Assembly: GCA_001179505.1 (NCBI GenBank)
Contig: CDMY01000442.1
Coordinates: forward strand, 1-64,000
From: Vitrella brassicaformis
Taxonomy: Eukaryota > Sar > Vitrellaceae
Direction of reading: 5' to 3'
DNA: 64,000 nucleotides
Positions within the stretch are counted from its first letter, which is position 1; the number at the start of each line of letters is the position of its first letter. The notes beneath the pieces were generated by a model. That model searched no databases. It had not been told where the DNA came from and saw only the letters and a list, made by a program, of their open reading frames with translations. Of this stretch, positions 11,167-22,490 are shown piece after piece. A program made the translations under genes and the position numbers.

Positions 11167-14100
11167 ATGGAGTCGTACTCTGTCGGCTTCACGATATTCG
11201 ACGCCAGAGGCCTTGTCACACCCTCAGGAGGCCCAGTCGACCCCGTAGGGCAAAGAAAGACGGACGCTCACAGGGCTGATTGATTCATTGATTCTGTCTG
11301 AGTGTGTGCAGTTGGTGGTGGTGCGCTGCTGCGGTCAGGAGTACCGCACCGACATCAAGCGATCCAAGCAGGAAATCGTCGTGTGGAACGAAAGCAAAAT
11401 ATGGTCAAACCTCCAAATGGTACGTGTCTGTGTCTGTGTCTGTGTGTGAATGAATGCTCACCATCTCATCTCTATGTGCCGTGTGTGTGTGTCATGGGTG
11501 TGTGTGTGTGCGTGTGTGTCAGTATCCCGATCAGTTCTCGTCTGCCTTCATCGAGTTTGAGGTGCAGGCGCGAAACGCCTTTTGGCGCAACGACGTCATC
11601 GGCAAATGCTCACTGCAACTCGAGATGATCAGGAGGTACACAACACACGCAGGGACAGACATGACACAGACGGCCACAAGTGAATGCATTCGTGTGTGTG
11701 TGCGTGTGTGCTGTGTTGGTTGGGTGCTCAGGCGTAAGACTCACCAGTACACCAAGAAGTGGCTGACTCTGTACGGCGAGAACCAGACGGGCGGCATGGG
11801 CATCATCAAAATCACCGTATTTGCCGTCGGACCTGGTAGGTCGCATCGCATACCCAGCAAACTTATCCTTATTCCTCCCTTATATATTGTGAATCGCTTG
11901 ATCGATCATTCAATGGGTTAGGTGACCAGCCCCCTAGTCCCGACGACGACATGGCGGACGCGCAGGACGAGGAGGGTGAAAGGGAAGACCTCGAGGACCT
12001 ACACAAGGCCGTCCTCGGTAAGAACGCTGTAGTCAGTCGATATAGTGCCCTCTTCGCATGTCCTACATGACATGTGTGTGTACTAAATCGGTGGCAATGG
12101 CAGGTGGGGCCGAGGGCACGGCAGGGGTGACGGGCAAGCCGCACCACCTGTACGTGTCGATCCACAAGGTGGAGCACCTGCCCAAGCAGTGGTGGGGCGG
12201 ACCTAACCCATACGTCACCTGCGGCTTCGGCGGGTCGCTACTCAAGTCCTCCGTCGCAAGGAACACCACCTCACACACATTCAACGAAGTAAACAGACAC
12301 CACACCAACGAGCGCATCGCATACGTGAGGTGAGTGGTGTGTTGGTTCGGTCCATGGCATGTGTCGATTAGATGTTTCGCCTGCCGGTGGTGACGCCCGT
12401 GTTTGAGGACTCGGTCGTCGTGCAGTTGTGGTCGGAGAGCCTGATGGGGCCGGACGAGCTGCTGGCGCAGGGGAGACTCTCCTTCTCTGAACTCAGGTAC
12501 ACCCACAACCACATCCAGTAACTAGTGGAAATGCCGCCATGCGTGTCTGTCTGTCTGTATGCGCAGGAATCACGCGATGCAGCCGCGCTACTTCAACTTC
12601 TACGGTTTCGACAAGGAGGAGATCCCCGACATCGGCCCCATCATCGCCACGGGGGCGGTGCTGCAGCCCAACTGCTTTCAGGGCAGGATGCTCATCAGTG
12701 CTCGCGTGGAGAGGCTCGAGAGCGAGGAGGACCTGCAGGATGCCATGGTGCTGTCCGCCAAGACCCACGAGGAGCCCCACCAGATATCGCTGGCACTGCT
12801 CGGTGACGTCTATGAGGTGCAGAGGGAGGGAGTGAGGGAGGGAGGGAGGGAGGGAGGGAGGGAAGACACTGGTTCCATCAACGAATATGTGCGTGTGTGT
12901 GTGTAGGCGACGGGCATTAGCGGCCGTGAGTGTCAGGTGGTGATCCAGTGCGGCAGGGAAGAGAGATGCACTCCCGGATGGGCACAGCTCGACTATGTAA
13001 GTAGCCACACACAGCACAGCCACCCAGCCCCCCCAGCACACACCAGACATAGCCTAGCCAGACGCCCACTTGTGTATGTATGTGTGTGACCTTCCACAAC
13101 GCCTGCAGGAGAAGAAGCAGCGTCGTGGTGGCGAGGAGGGGTGTCCCTTCACCTTCACTCGTCAGCAGGGCCGCATCTCGCAGCTCAACGTCATGTGCTG
13201 CGAGGACGACAACCAGGCATACGACGTCGTCGTGTCCGTATACACACGCGGAGTCATCTCGGGTACATACGACGCAGGACGTAGTAGAAGTGCAACACCC
13301 ATTCACCCATTCTTCCTGTGTGTGTGTGGGTGTGTGTGTGTGTGTGGACGATGTCAGCCAGGAAGCGAGTGGGTTTCGTCCGCATGCCTTTGCGCAAGGT
13401 GCCGCCACTCGACGAGGGACACCCACGAGTGCCCACGTGAGACGAACCATCCGGCCGTCCCCTCCACTCCACCAGCTATGCATTTCCTCTTGTGTGTCCA
13501 TCCCTCCCATCCACGTGTGCAGTTGGTTCACCTTGACCCCGATGCCGAGTGTGGGTGAGGCGCCCCCCGAGAAGCCTGGTGCGGTGCTCATGACGCTCGA
13601 GAGGGCCGAGAAAGAAGACGTCGTCAGACCCACCAGGAAGAACGTCATCGCTTCGGTACGCATCCGTGCAAGGCAGGCAGGTGTGTGCATTTCTGTATGT
13701 GTCTGTGTATGTGTGTGTTTGTGTGTCAGGACTATGAGTTGCGGTGCTACATCTACATGGCGCGGCAGCTCAAACCGCCCTCACAGGAGAACCCTTACCC
13801 AATGGTCGGTTCGTCTGCCTGTCCATCTTGCAGAAGCCCCATCCCCCCCACACACACATACACATGTCTCTCTCTCTCTCTCTCTCTCGCATGTGCTGGT
13901 GTCGTGTCGTACGTGTGCATCCATCAGCTGGAGGTGTCTTGTGCGGGTGTGAGTGCCGAGACGGCGGCCAAGAGCGGCACCACCAGCCCCCACTGGATGG
14001 AAGCCCTCAAGCTGGACGTCAAGCTCATGACGCCCACACCAACCAAACCACCCACAATGGAGCCAATCACACTCGCCGTCTACGACAAGACGCTCTTCAG

Positions 14101-17100
14101 GAAAGCGCTCGTCGGCAAGGCCATCGTCAACTTCGGCAGGTGGGTGGGGGCGTGGGTGTCGGTGTGGGTGTGGGTGATGGGGTGTGAATCGAATCGGTGT
14201 GTGTGGTGTGCTGGTTGGGTGACCGACAGGATGCGCCAGAAGGATGTGTTGGGTCAGTGGGACAAGTTCCAGCTGTCGCCCCAGTGGATCAAGCTCAAGG
14301 GCGGGCCACACGCCTCCAAACACGTGGGCGACGTCATGGTCGCCTTCGAACTGCTCAGGTAGGTACACACCTTCTGGTGGCTCAGCCTGCTCACCAGCAG
14401 GCAGGGGCCCGTGTTTGTCGATCGGCTTTATCGGTGGGTCGGTTGGTTCCAATGGATGGATGGATGAATGGATGCAGGAAGAAGCACGTGGAGGAGCTGC
14501 CGATGCAGGACATGGCACCACGACTCAAGGAGGTCAACCTCAACCTCTCCATACTCGGACTCAGGTGGGCGCGGTGCGGCTGACAGCCAACCAGCCAGCC
14601 ATATCCCTAATGTGTGTGTCGGGTCGTGTTGTGCAGGGACCTGGTGGCTCCTGCCGTCGCCGGCATCCTGCCAACGCCCGTCGCGTACCCATACATAGAG
14701 GTCTCAGGTGCGTACGTACCTACGTCAGCCAGCATAGCATACACGCCTGCAGGCACTGCACTGCACACTCTCGTGGATGGATGGATGGATGAATGTGTGT
14801 GCACGGCAGTAAGTTCGTTCACGGCGACGGCGAGCACCCATCTGCTGGACATCCCCTACACACCCAAACCTGACCCCAACAACAGAGACCCCATCATGCA
14901 GAACAAGTAAGTAACCACAACAACAACACCACCACCCTCACCCCACTTGTGCAGTGCATGGTCGTCATTCATTGATTCATTCCATGCAGGTGCTGGACGT
15001 CCAAGGCCGGCACGTCATTCGACTTCCTCTCTGCGAAGCGTGTGCCGGTGCTGCTGCCGGTGCGGCCCGTGTGGGACCCCATGCTGCACATCAAGGTGTT
15101 CGACAAAGGGCTCATCGGCCTGCAGGCCACCTACATCGGGGAGACCTCCATCCAGCTGGCGCCTTACTTGCCGTGGGTCGACGATCCCGAGGAGGCCTAC
15201 CTAGCCGTGGAGGGACAGGAGGACTACCAGGGGGTGGGCATGCACACCCACGCACCTTTCTGCTGGCAATGTAGAGGGAAAATGGCGTTGTGTGTGTGTG
15301 ATTGTGTGTTTGTTAGGACCGCACTTTGGAAGACGTCGACGGCAAGATGGACGTGAGCACCCGGCGGGGGTCCATGTACAGACCAGAGAACATCCAAAAG
15401 CTGCAGGTACGGCAGGGAGGGAGGCAGGGAGGCACCGAGGGAGGGAGGGAGGGAGGGAGGGAGGGACCAAACCATCCATCCATCCATCCATCGATTGATT
15501 GATATGCGACCGACCAACGCGCCACTACCCACTGTGACCGTGTGTGTCCTTTGGTTGATTGACGTGCAGGGTGGCCAGGCGGAGTGGCGTGTGGGCAAGA
15601 AGGGCGTGCAGATTTCCGAGGTCATGATAGCAGAGGAGGAGGACGAGCTCTCCACCTATCAGAAGAAAATAAGGGACTTCAGGAACCAAATCCGGGAATC
15701 CCAAACGCAGGACATGGTGCCAACGGTAAGCACCTACTGCTTGCTCGTCCTGATGGATGGATGGATGGATATGTACCTGTCTGTGTTCATTCATCAGGAC
15801 GAGGCGCCCTCCCGCCCCCTCCTCCTCTCATCAGGCATCCCCGCCTGCCTCCATGACTACTACAGGGTCTGCAACACAACACAACACAACACAACACACC
15901 GCACCACAATCCACCCGCGCCGCGCCCCATGTCATGTGTCTGGCGGTATGTATGTATGGTGTGGTCAGAGTCGGCCCGCGCCCACCATCCGCACGCGTGA
16001 GCTGTCGCTGAACGTGCAGATCCCGTCCAAGTTTGTCATTCTCAAGGAGGGCCAGGCGGGGAGGGCCAAGGCGACCCAGGACAAGGCGAGAAGGCCGCGG
16101 GTCGAGGGCGGCCTGGAGGGGATGCTGGACGACTTGCACTGGCGCGCCATGCCGCTGACGAGGGGAGGCAACAAGGAACAAGTGTTCGGATACTTCAAGG
16201 CAAGCAGGGAGGCACAGCTAGCTGCACAGGGAGAGGGCCGCATTCATTTAGACGACACACGCGTGAATGAGTGGGCGATATGCGATGTGTGCAGGGTGTG
16301 ATACTGCTGGAGCATGGCGGCAGGCGGTCCATCATGGTCGAAAAGACCAAGAAAGACCTCCTCGAGTAAGTCAGTGAGTGAGTGAGGGAGCAAGGAGCGA
16401 CGGCTGAAAGCAATGGGCCGCACCACACGACACACTTCATGCCATGCCGATGTGGCTGTGGCTGTGGCTGTGGCTGTGGCTGCCTGTCTGTATGCGTCTG
16501 TGCGTCAGCTACGCATTCGAGGCGTCCACTCTGCGCGAGTACTTCAAGGTCACCACCAACTCACCCAACACAACACACAATACCACCCACCATGCCACTG
16601 TGTGAGTCTGCCTGTCTGTCTGCATGGTCAGGACAAGAGTCGTTTGCCGAGCCGCGTGCGGCTGCGCATCTATGTGGTGCGGGGCATCGCCGTGCAGGCG
16701 CAGTACGGACCTTACCTCGAGTTCACCGCCGGCACACACGTGGTCAACCTCAGAAGCTTCAAGAAGTCACAACTCCTGCAGCCGGAGTTCTGGAGGACAG
16801 AAGAGGTATGTAAATGCATTCAATTCACCGCATAGACACACAATGGACAGAAGGGATGGATGCTCTGCTGCTGTGCTGTGCTGTGCGCACACTGTTGTGT
16901 GGATCGATCTACATAGATGGATTTGGACTTGCCGGACAAGGGTCGCCTGGAGGTGTCGTTGAAGGACTACCACGACCTGGGGGACACGCTCATCGGCAGC
17001 ACCGTCATCGACCTGGAGGACAGGTGGTTCTCGCGCCAGTGGCGGGACCTCATGTACAAGGGCGCCATACCCACCGAATTCAGAAATCTCACCGAATCCG

Positions 17101-17471
17101 TCACAAGGTGGGTGAGGCGGATTCCACGTCGTGTGAATGTCTGTGTGTGTGTGTGTGTGTGCCTGTCGATGCAGCCAGAGGTCTAAGGGTGTCGTGGAGA
17201 TGTGGATCGAAATGTGTGAAACATCAAGGTGGGTGCAATCAACAGAATCGACACACCAGCCAGTAGGTGTGTGAGTCTTGTGCTGCCTGGCTGGATGTTG
17301 GTTGGTTGGCTGCAGGGTGTCGGAGTTCCCCCCAACTGAGCTTGAGCCGCCCAAGCCGACAGAGGTGGAGGTGCGCATCGTGCTGTGGGGCACGCGCAAC
17401 GTCAAGCTCGTCGACGGCGACCATGTGGACGTCTGCATTCAGTGCATCCTCGACTGCGCACAATACCAGGT

Positions 17472-17502
<31 letters not shown>

Positions 17503-18493
17503 GGAGGAAGAGAGAGAGGTCTCGGTGGATGGATGGTGTCTGTGGATTACCAGGGTCGATATCCAGTGTTCCAGGAGACCGACACGCATCTGAACTCCAA
17601 GGACGGCAAGGGCGTCTTCAACTGGCGCGTCGTGTACCCCAGAATCGTCGTCCCTGTCGAAGCGTGTGTCGTGCAGGTCAGGACTGGCCTGACCTGGCAG
17701 ACACACATCAGTTCGCATCACTCAAACATGCGGAGGGCATCTCGTGTGTGTGTGTGTGTGATAGGTGAAGGTGCTGGACGACAACCAGATCACCGAGAAG
17801 CAGTTCATCGGAGAGGCAAGCAGCATGCGGCCACAGCCCACCACCCCCCCACATGCGTGTGTGTGTCTTGGTTCTCAGGTGAATTTGGATCTGAAAAAGT
17901 ATGTCGAGCACGTCGAGAGGAACCTCGAAACCCTCACTTTCGACGCCGAACTCAAAATATCCAACCGGTAAGCACAGCACAGCACGCCACAACACACACT
18001 GGTGGTCGCTGATGCGTGTGTTGTGCATACGTGCCGGTTGGGTGTGTGCAGTGCTGAGGGCGAAGAGGACATCGGCACGGTCATCCTCTCAATGGACATC
18101 ATGACACAACCTGAAGCAGACGCAAGGAAGGTAGCTGGATGGATGGATGGATGGATTTCACGCAAGCAAGAGGGGGCACGCCACACTGACTCATCTGTGC
18201 GTGTAGGTTGGCATTCGTCGCGACGAGCCCAACCGCGACCCGCAGCTCATCACGCCAACAGAGGGCCGCGAATGGGGAGACCTCCTGGGTATGGCGACGA
18301 GACACATGCTCACCAGGCTGACAGCTCCGCTGCTTGTGGATCGATCCGGTGTGTGTGTGTGTGTGTGTGTGCAGGTTCTGTGGGTCTGACGTTCAATTTT
18401 GACTTGTTTGGGAGCCGCCTCAAGTGGATTGCTGGCGGGGCCATCCTGCTGCTCATCGTAATCATACTGCTGTACCTGGCCTTCAAACCCTGA
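11167..18493 (+). CDS. Ferlin: multi-C2, C-terminally anchored membrane protein
   Basis: About 35 exons run from ATG 11167 (exon 1 11167-11244, exon 2 from 11312) to TGA 18491-18493 and encode roughly 1,250-1,300 residues. At least six C2-like units can be read: N-terminal YSVGFTIFDARGLV; HHLYVSIHKVEHLP with PNPYVTCGFGG (about 12145-12240); YELRCYIYMARQLKPP (about 13733); WDPMLHIKVFDKG (about 15070); RVRLRIYVVRGIAVQAQYGP (about 16659); EVEVRIVLWGTRNVKLVDGD (about 17370). The protein ends in one hydrophobic helix, WIAGGAILLLIVIILLYLAF, two residues from the stop, the tail-anchor layout of ferlins. Ferlins act in calcium-linked membrane fusion; in apicomplexan parasites FER1/FER2 serve microneme or rhoptry secretion (established for the family). 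Several C2 units lack the usual Asp before the PYV-type motif (Asn or Glu-Asn instead), so not all need bind calcium. Whether it matches FER1 or FER2 cannot be settled here. Confidence 0.9.
12827..12864 (+). repeat. (GGGA)n tract in a ferlin intron
   Basis: An imperfect GGGA tetranucleotide run lies within the intron between the exon ending near 12816 and the exon starting near 12907. A longer relative lies at about 15435-15466 in another ferlin intron. Confidence 0.85.
15435..15466 (+). repeat. (GGGA)n tract in a ferlin intron
   Basis: About eight GGGA units are followed directly by CATC units, all within one intron of the ferlin gene. Confidence 0.85.
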
Positions 18494-19115
18494 TGGATCC
18501 ATCCATCCATCCACACGTCGGTCCGTCCGGCCAGAGGGCACGCCGACACATGCACTCCATGTCTCACACACATACGCAGCAATGCGTCCCTGACCTCTCT
18601 CTCTCTCTGTCTCTCTCTCTCTCGTCTCCTTGCTCGAGCTGAGTTTGATCAGCGAGGTGTTTGGTTTGCTGCTCTGCTTGCTTGCTCGCTTGTCCGTTGC
18701 ATGCATGGCATGCATTCGTGAATGGATGGACGAGTGCATTCTCGCCGGCAGGTACATGTAGCTAGCTGCCCTCCCAGTAGAGGCAAGCGTGTAGCTAGTA
18801 CACACCCACCCTACCCACCCACCCATCCTTGCTGTGATGTATTCTTGGCTCGCAGGTCATTTCGTGGCGTGTTTATGTGCGTGCCTGTATGTATGGTGTT
18901 GGTTCTGTGCTGTCTGTGAAGCGAATTCGTTCGAGCTAGCGTGGATTTGATGATGGTCGGACCGAAATCGTCGAGCTCATGTCTTGACTTGACCAGTCAG
19001 TCCGACATCGCAATCGATGTTCAGATCACCAAAGATCGAGTGAAGACACACATCAAACACAAGTACACGCGTGGCGCGGAAAGAGCTGTGACGTCACATG
19101 ACAGAAGCCAGTCGA
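18494..19115. other. Intergenic, convergent gene ends
   Basis: This is 3' flank between the ferlin (+) and paralog A (-). It contains CATC runs just after the ferlin stop, a (CT)n tract near 18596-18625, and otherwise nothing recognisable. Confidence 0.5.
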
Positions 19116-20511
19116 TCACTCGAGTGACTCCCTAGCATTGTGGAAATCGGTATCCAGCTCTTCCTCGGCGTTGTTGTAGCACCAGTCGTCCTCCAACACA
19201 TGCGCCAAGGCCTCGGCCTCAGCATTGTCACCTCCCGACCTGAGCACAACACACAACACATCGACACGACCAAACCTTGGGCGGTACGTTCTCGTCTGTC
19301 TGTCTGTCTGTCTCTTCGTACGTGAGTGCTTTCAGGGCTTTCACAACGTCCCAGGTCTTGATGCCGGCGACCAGGGCGACGTAGCTCATGAAAGCAGTCC
19401 CTGGCAGCATCGCCACTGTCAAAAGACTGTAGCCGATGGTGAAGCCGAGGCCAGCGAAGTGGACCGACCACGCCAGGGCTGCACATTTGCGTGCATCCTC
19501 GTCAGTGAGTGTAAGACGGCCCTTGAGAAATAGAACCAGGCTGCGAGTACGCGCACACCAACACATACATACACGCATACCGTCGAAAGGCCGTGTCTCT
19601 CCTGAGTTACGCATCGGTTATGGTGCTGTATTCTGTCAGCGAGGCCCTCTGCTTCCAGGCCGCGCTGCCGGCATAAAGGACGCCGCCAATGCCGGAAAAG
19701 AGCGGGTTGGCTGAGAGGTACCCCAGCATCGAAAGGTGCTTGACAGATGAGTCGGCTGCCTTCAGCAATGCGTCCTCATCACACGTTGCCCTGTCACGCG
19801 CACACCTATAACCTGACGATTAAGACAGAGAAGTACACACGATACGACATACATGCATTCGTGCTTACCTAAGTAGCACTCGACAGGCCGCTCTGACACA
19901 GACACACACACACACACACACTGGGCATTGTCCATCCATCCATCCCTCCCTCCCTCCATTGCCGCCTACCTGGTGGGCATAGCTGTGTCTTGTCGACTTT
20001 TAGGCACACGAGCTGGGCCTGTTCCTGCATGATGCTTTTCAGGCGGCTCACACCTATAATCACGTTGTACAAAAACAAATGAAGCGGGCTCTCGGCGGCA
20101 TCGGGCAGATTGTCGATAAGGGCCTGCATCTGAACAAGACAGAGAAGAAAAACCAACAAGCTGCATGCGCCGTACTATTGTCATCTCCTGTGTCTCCTCA
20201 CTTACCCATTGTGGTCGGAATTTGCAAACGACGAGCAAGGCGGGCCTCAAGTTGACTAAGTCATTACCCCTGCATGACAGAGGGATGAATGGGGTAATGA
20301 TCATTCGAATGCCTCGGGGTGAGGGCACTCACACGTAAACCTTCAGTTCTTTCCAGATGGCTCTGTCCTTTTTAATGGCCTTACACACGTCGGACTCCAC
20401 CTTGGCAAGCTGAATCCCCCGGCGGATGGCGCGGGGGTGTGCTGCACCAGAGGCAAGGACACGGCTCATGGTCAGCAGAAGGATGCCGAACGTGGAAGGG
20501 CAAAGCCTCAT
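19116..20511 (-). CDS. Secretory-type Cys-containing protein, tandem paralog A
   Basis: Six exons with consistent phases: 20333-20511, 20206-20269, 19970-20129, 19611-19812, 19322-19540, 19116-19239; 948 coding bases, 315 residues. The N-terminus looks like a signal peptide (MRLCPSTFGILLLTMSRVLA). Landmarks in order: LLVVCKFRPQW; VCLKVDKTQLCPPG joined to YRCARDRATCDED; a helical Ala/Gly-rich stretch (SGIGGVLYAGSAAWKQRASL); LTDEDARKCAALAWSVHF; a hydrophobic segment (GFTIGYSLLTVAMLPGTAF, then SYVALVAGI) that may span a membrane; and an acidic tail with DDWCYNNAEEEL. The gene downstream on the same strand (20801-22328) is a clear paralog with the same Cys spacing and two exons of equal length. 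I recognise no named family. Secretory-pathway entry and possible membrane insertion are inferred. The acidic tail is unusual after so hydrophobic a region. Confidence 0.85.
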
Positions 20512-20800
20512 TCTCGCGCGGGCGTCTCAGACGGAAGGGGGGGGGGGCGAATTGATGTGCCCCCACCCGCATGCGCATGCATGGACGTCAGCGCGCTACG
20601 GTGTGTCGGTGTCTCATCGCCAAATGGACACAGAACTCTGTGTGTCAACGAGAGTGTCTGTTACACATACGTTAACTCATAGCGCAACGGCAGGCAGAGT
20701 CTGTCGGTCTCTCATGAAACGAACTGCGTCGACGAGTGTCTGTTACGCATCGCGAGTAGAAAAAGAAAGGGAAACTCCACGCAAGTCACCAGGAGATCTG
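20512..20800. other. Spacer between tandem paralogs
   Basis: This is the 289-base gap between the paralog B stop and the paralog A start. It holds a G run near 20539-20548 and a repeated GTGTCTGTTACRCAT motif (about 20657 and 20736), which may belong to the promoter of paralog A. No gene is seen. Confidence 0.5.
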
Positions 20801-22328
20801 TCACTCTTTGGGCAGGGTCTCGAATGTATCGTACCAGCAGCGCTCGTCTCGGAATACCACCTCGAACAGTGTCTCTGCCTCGGGGTCATCCGATGGACCG
20901 CTGCAGACGGTGGATGCAAGGCAAAAGAGGCAGATGAGACATGTGCGCGTTTCTTGGGATGACTAACAGATAAGTGATGCAGCTCACCTGAAGACGTGAT
21001 CGAGTATACTCTTCAGATCGATGGCCTTTGAGCCGGCCATCATGCCAACGGTAAAAATGCTGGAAGAGGGGAGAGAGGGAAGGATTCTCACGCAGGACAC
21101 ACGACACAGCTGCACTGTTACCTGGGGACTAGCGTCAGGAACAATGCATTGTAGCCTGTACGAGAACACACGAAGACACAGGAGGAGACATAGCCGAAAG
21201 TCATGCAGAACGATTAGACTATGGAGTACCAAGTTCGAGGCCCATTCGGCTGAACTCGACGGCCCATTCCAGCGCGACAAAATGGCGGGCGTCTTCCTCG
21301 CTGAAGCCATGACGCTGCTCAAGAAAGTGGACGACACTGCACAGATCAGAAAAGAGCACATGAATGAGAGCCGACGCATGATTAACACTTTTGCCTTCAA
21401 CGCACCCGTCAGTGCGGAGGGAGAACTCGGAGAAAGCAGCTCGCTTCTTGAAGATGGAAGTAGCACTACTGACCACAGTGCCGATGCCCGAAGGCAAAGG
21501 ATTCTGGAACAGATATCCGAGAGTCGTCAAGACCGAGCGTGAGGAGTTGGCGACTTTGAGGATGCCATCCTCAATGCACGCCGTCCTGTCGGTAGCACAA
21601 CGATATCCTGACGAGACAACACACAATGCAGGTGACCGAGAGGGCACAAGGATGCAGTAACGCCAAAGTGAGGACCGAGGGTGCACTCTAAAGGAAACTC
21701 TGGAGAGAATACGACAGCATGCCGTCATTACAACAAAGCAGTGCAGCTCTGACTGTTACCGGGTGGGCACGAGTCCATTTCCTGGCTCTTAACGCAGACG
21801 TCTCTTTGCTCCTTCTCCATCTCTTTCCTCAGCCTTTCCACAGCAGCCGACAGATTCTCGATGAACATTTTGGTGGCCTCTGACGGATGGTGCGGCAGCT
21901 TCTCTGCCACAGACTCTACCTGCACAGACAGGACAGGTCGATGACAGTATTCACCCAAATGGCAGCTGTGTTGCCTGGCTGGCCGATCATACGCACCCAG
22001 TCCGGCTTCCACTTGCACACGGCGAGCAGCCCTGCACACATCCACCCCAGTCGGAGAGACAGACAGCAGACACGCATCATTTGCAGAGGAAGCCACCCAC
22101 ACCATCATGTACGCAAATCGGCTGACCGGGACGGATGGCGTCAGAGAAGCCAGGAATGGTGATATTGAGGCCCTGGGCATAGTGGTGGAGGGACGAGGCA
22201 GCGCCGCTATGCAATGCAGCACAGATGTCGATGGATGCATGTGCATGTGAGCTTCGCAAGCTGAATCGTAAGGCCAGATGAGGTGGAAGGGACACGAGGA
22301 CAACGGAAAGAAGAAAGCAGAGCTTCAT
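20801..22328 (-). CDS. Secretory-type Cys-containing protein, tandem paralog B
   Basis: Eight exons in consistent phase: 22103-22328, 21997-22031, 21760-21919, 21406-21607, 21230-21336, 21122-21155, 20988-21059, 20801-20900; 936 coding bases, 311 residues. It begins with a signal peptide-like MKLCFLLSVVLVSLPPHLAL. It matches paralog A along its length: LLAVCKWKPDW, VCVKSQEMDSCPPG joined to YRCATDRTACIEDG, GYLFQNPLPSGIGTVVSSAT, FSEEDARHFVALEWAVEF, GMMAGSKAIDLKSILDHVF, and the tail DDPEAETLFEVVFRDERCWY. Exons 3 and 4 are exactly 160 and 202 bases in both genes. One exon of A (219 bases) corresponds to three of B (107+34+72), so introns were lost in A or gained in B. Exon 1 contains a possible N-glycosylation site (NITI). 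Function is unknown. It shares a 162-base divergent spacer with the EF-hand gene. Confidence 0.85.
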
Positions 22329-22490
22329 TATGATAGTCGATCGGCGGCGCGTCTCTGCCCCCCACAGCCACCCCCAGTCTCCCCTCTTCAAGGTGGGCAC
22401 AGTGAGGTAGCCGTTCTTCTTTGGAGCCTCTAGCGAGCGGCATTTCGTGACGCTTCCCATCCCCGGGCCGTCCGCGGTCACGGTGCCGCC
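22329..22490. promoter_or_regulatory. Divergent promoter spacer, paralog B / EF-hand gene
   Basis: These 162 bases separate opposed start codons. They are GC-rich, lack microsatellites, and end in GCCGCC before the ATG at 22491, a strong Kozak-like context. Bidirectional promoter activity is inferred from position. Confidence 0.45.
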
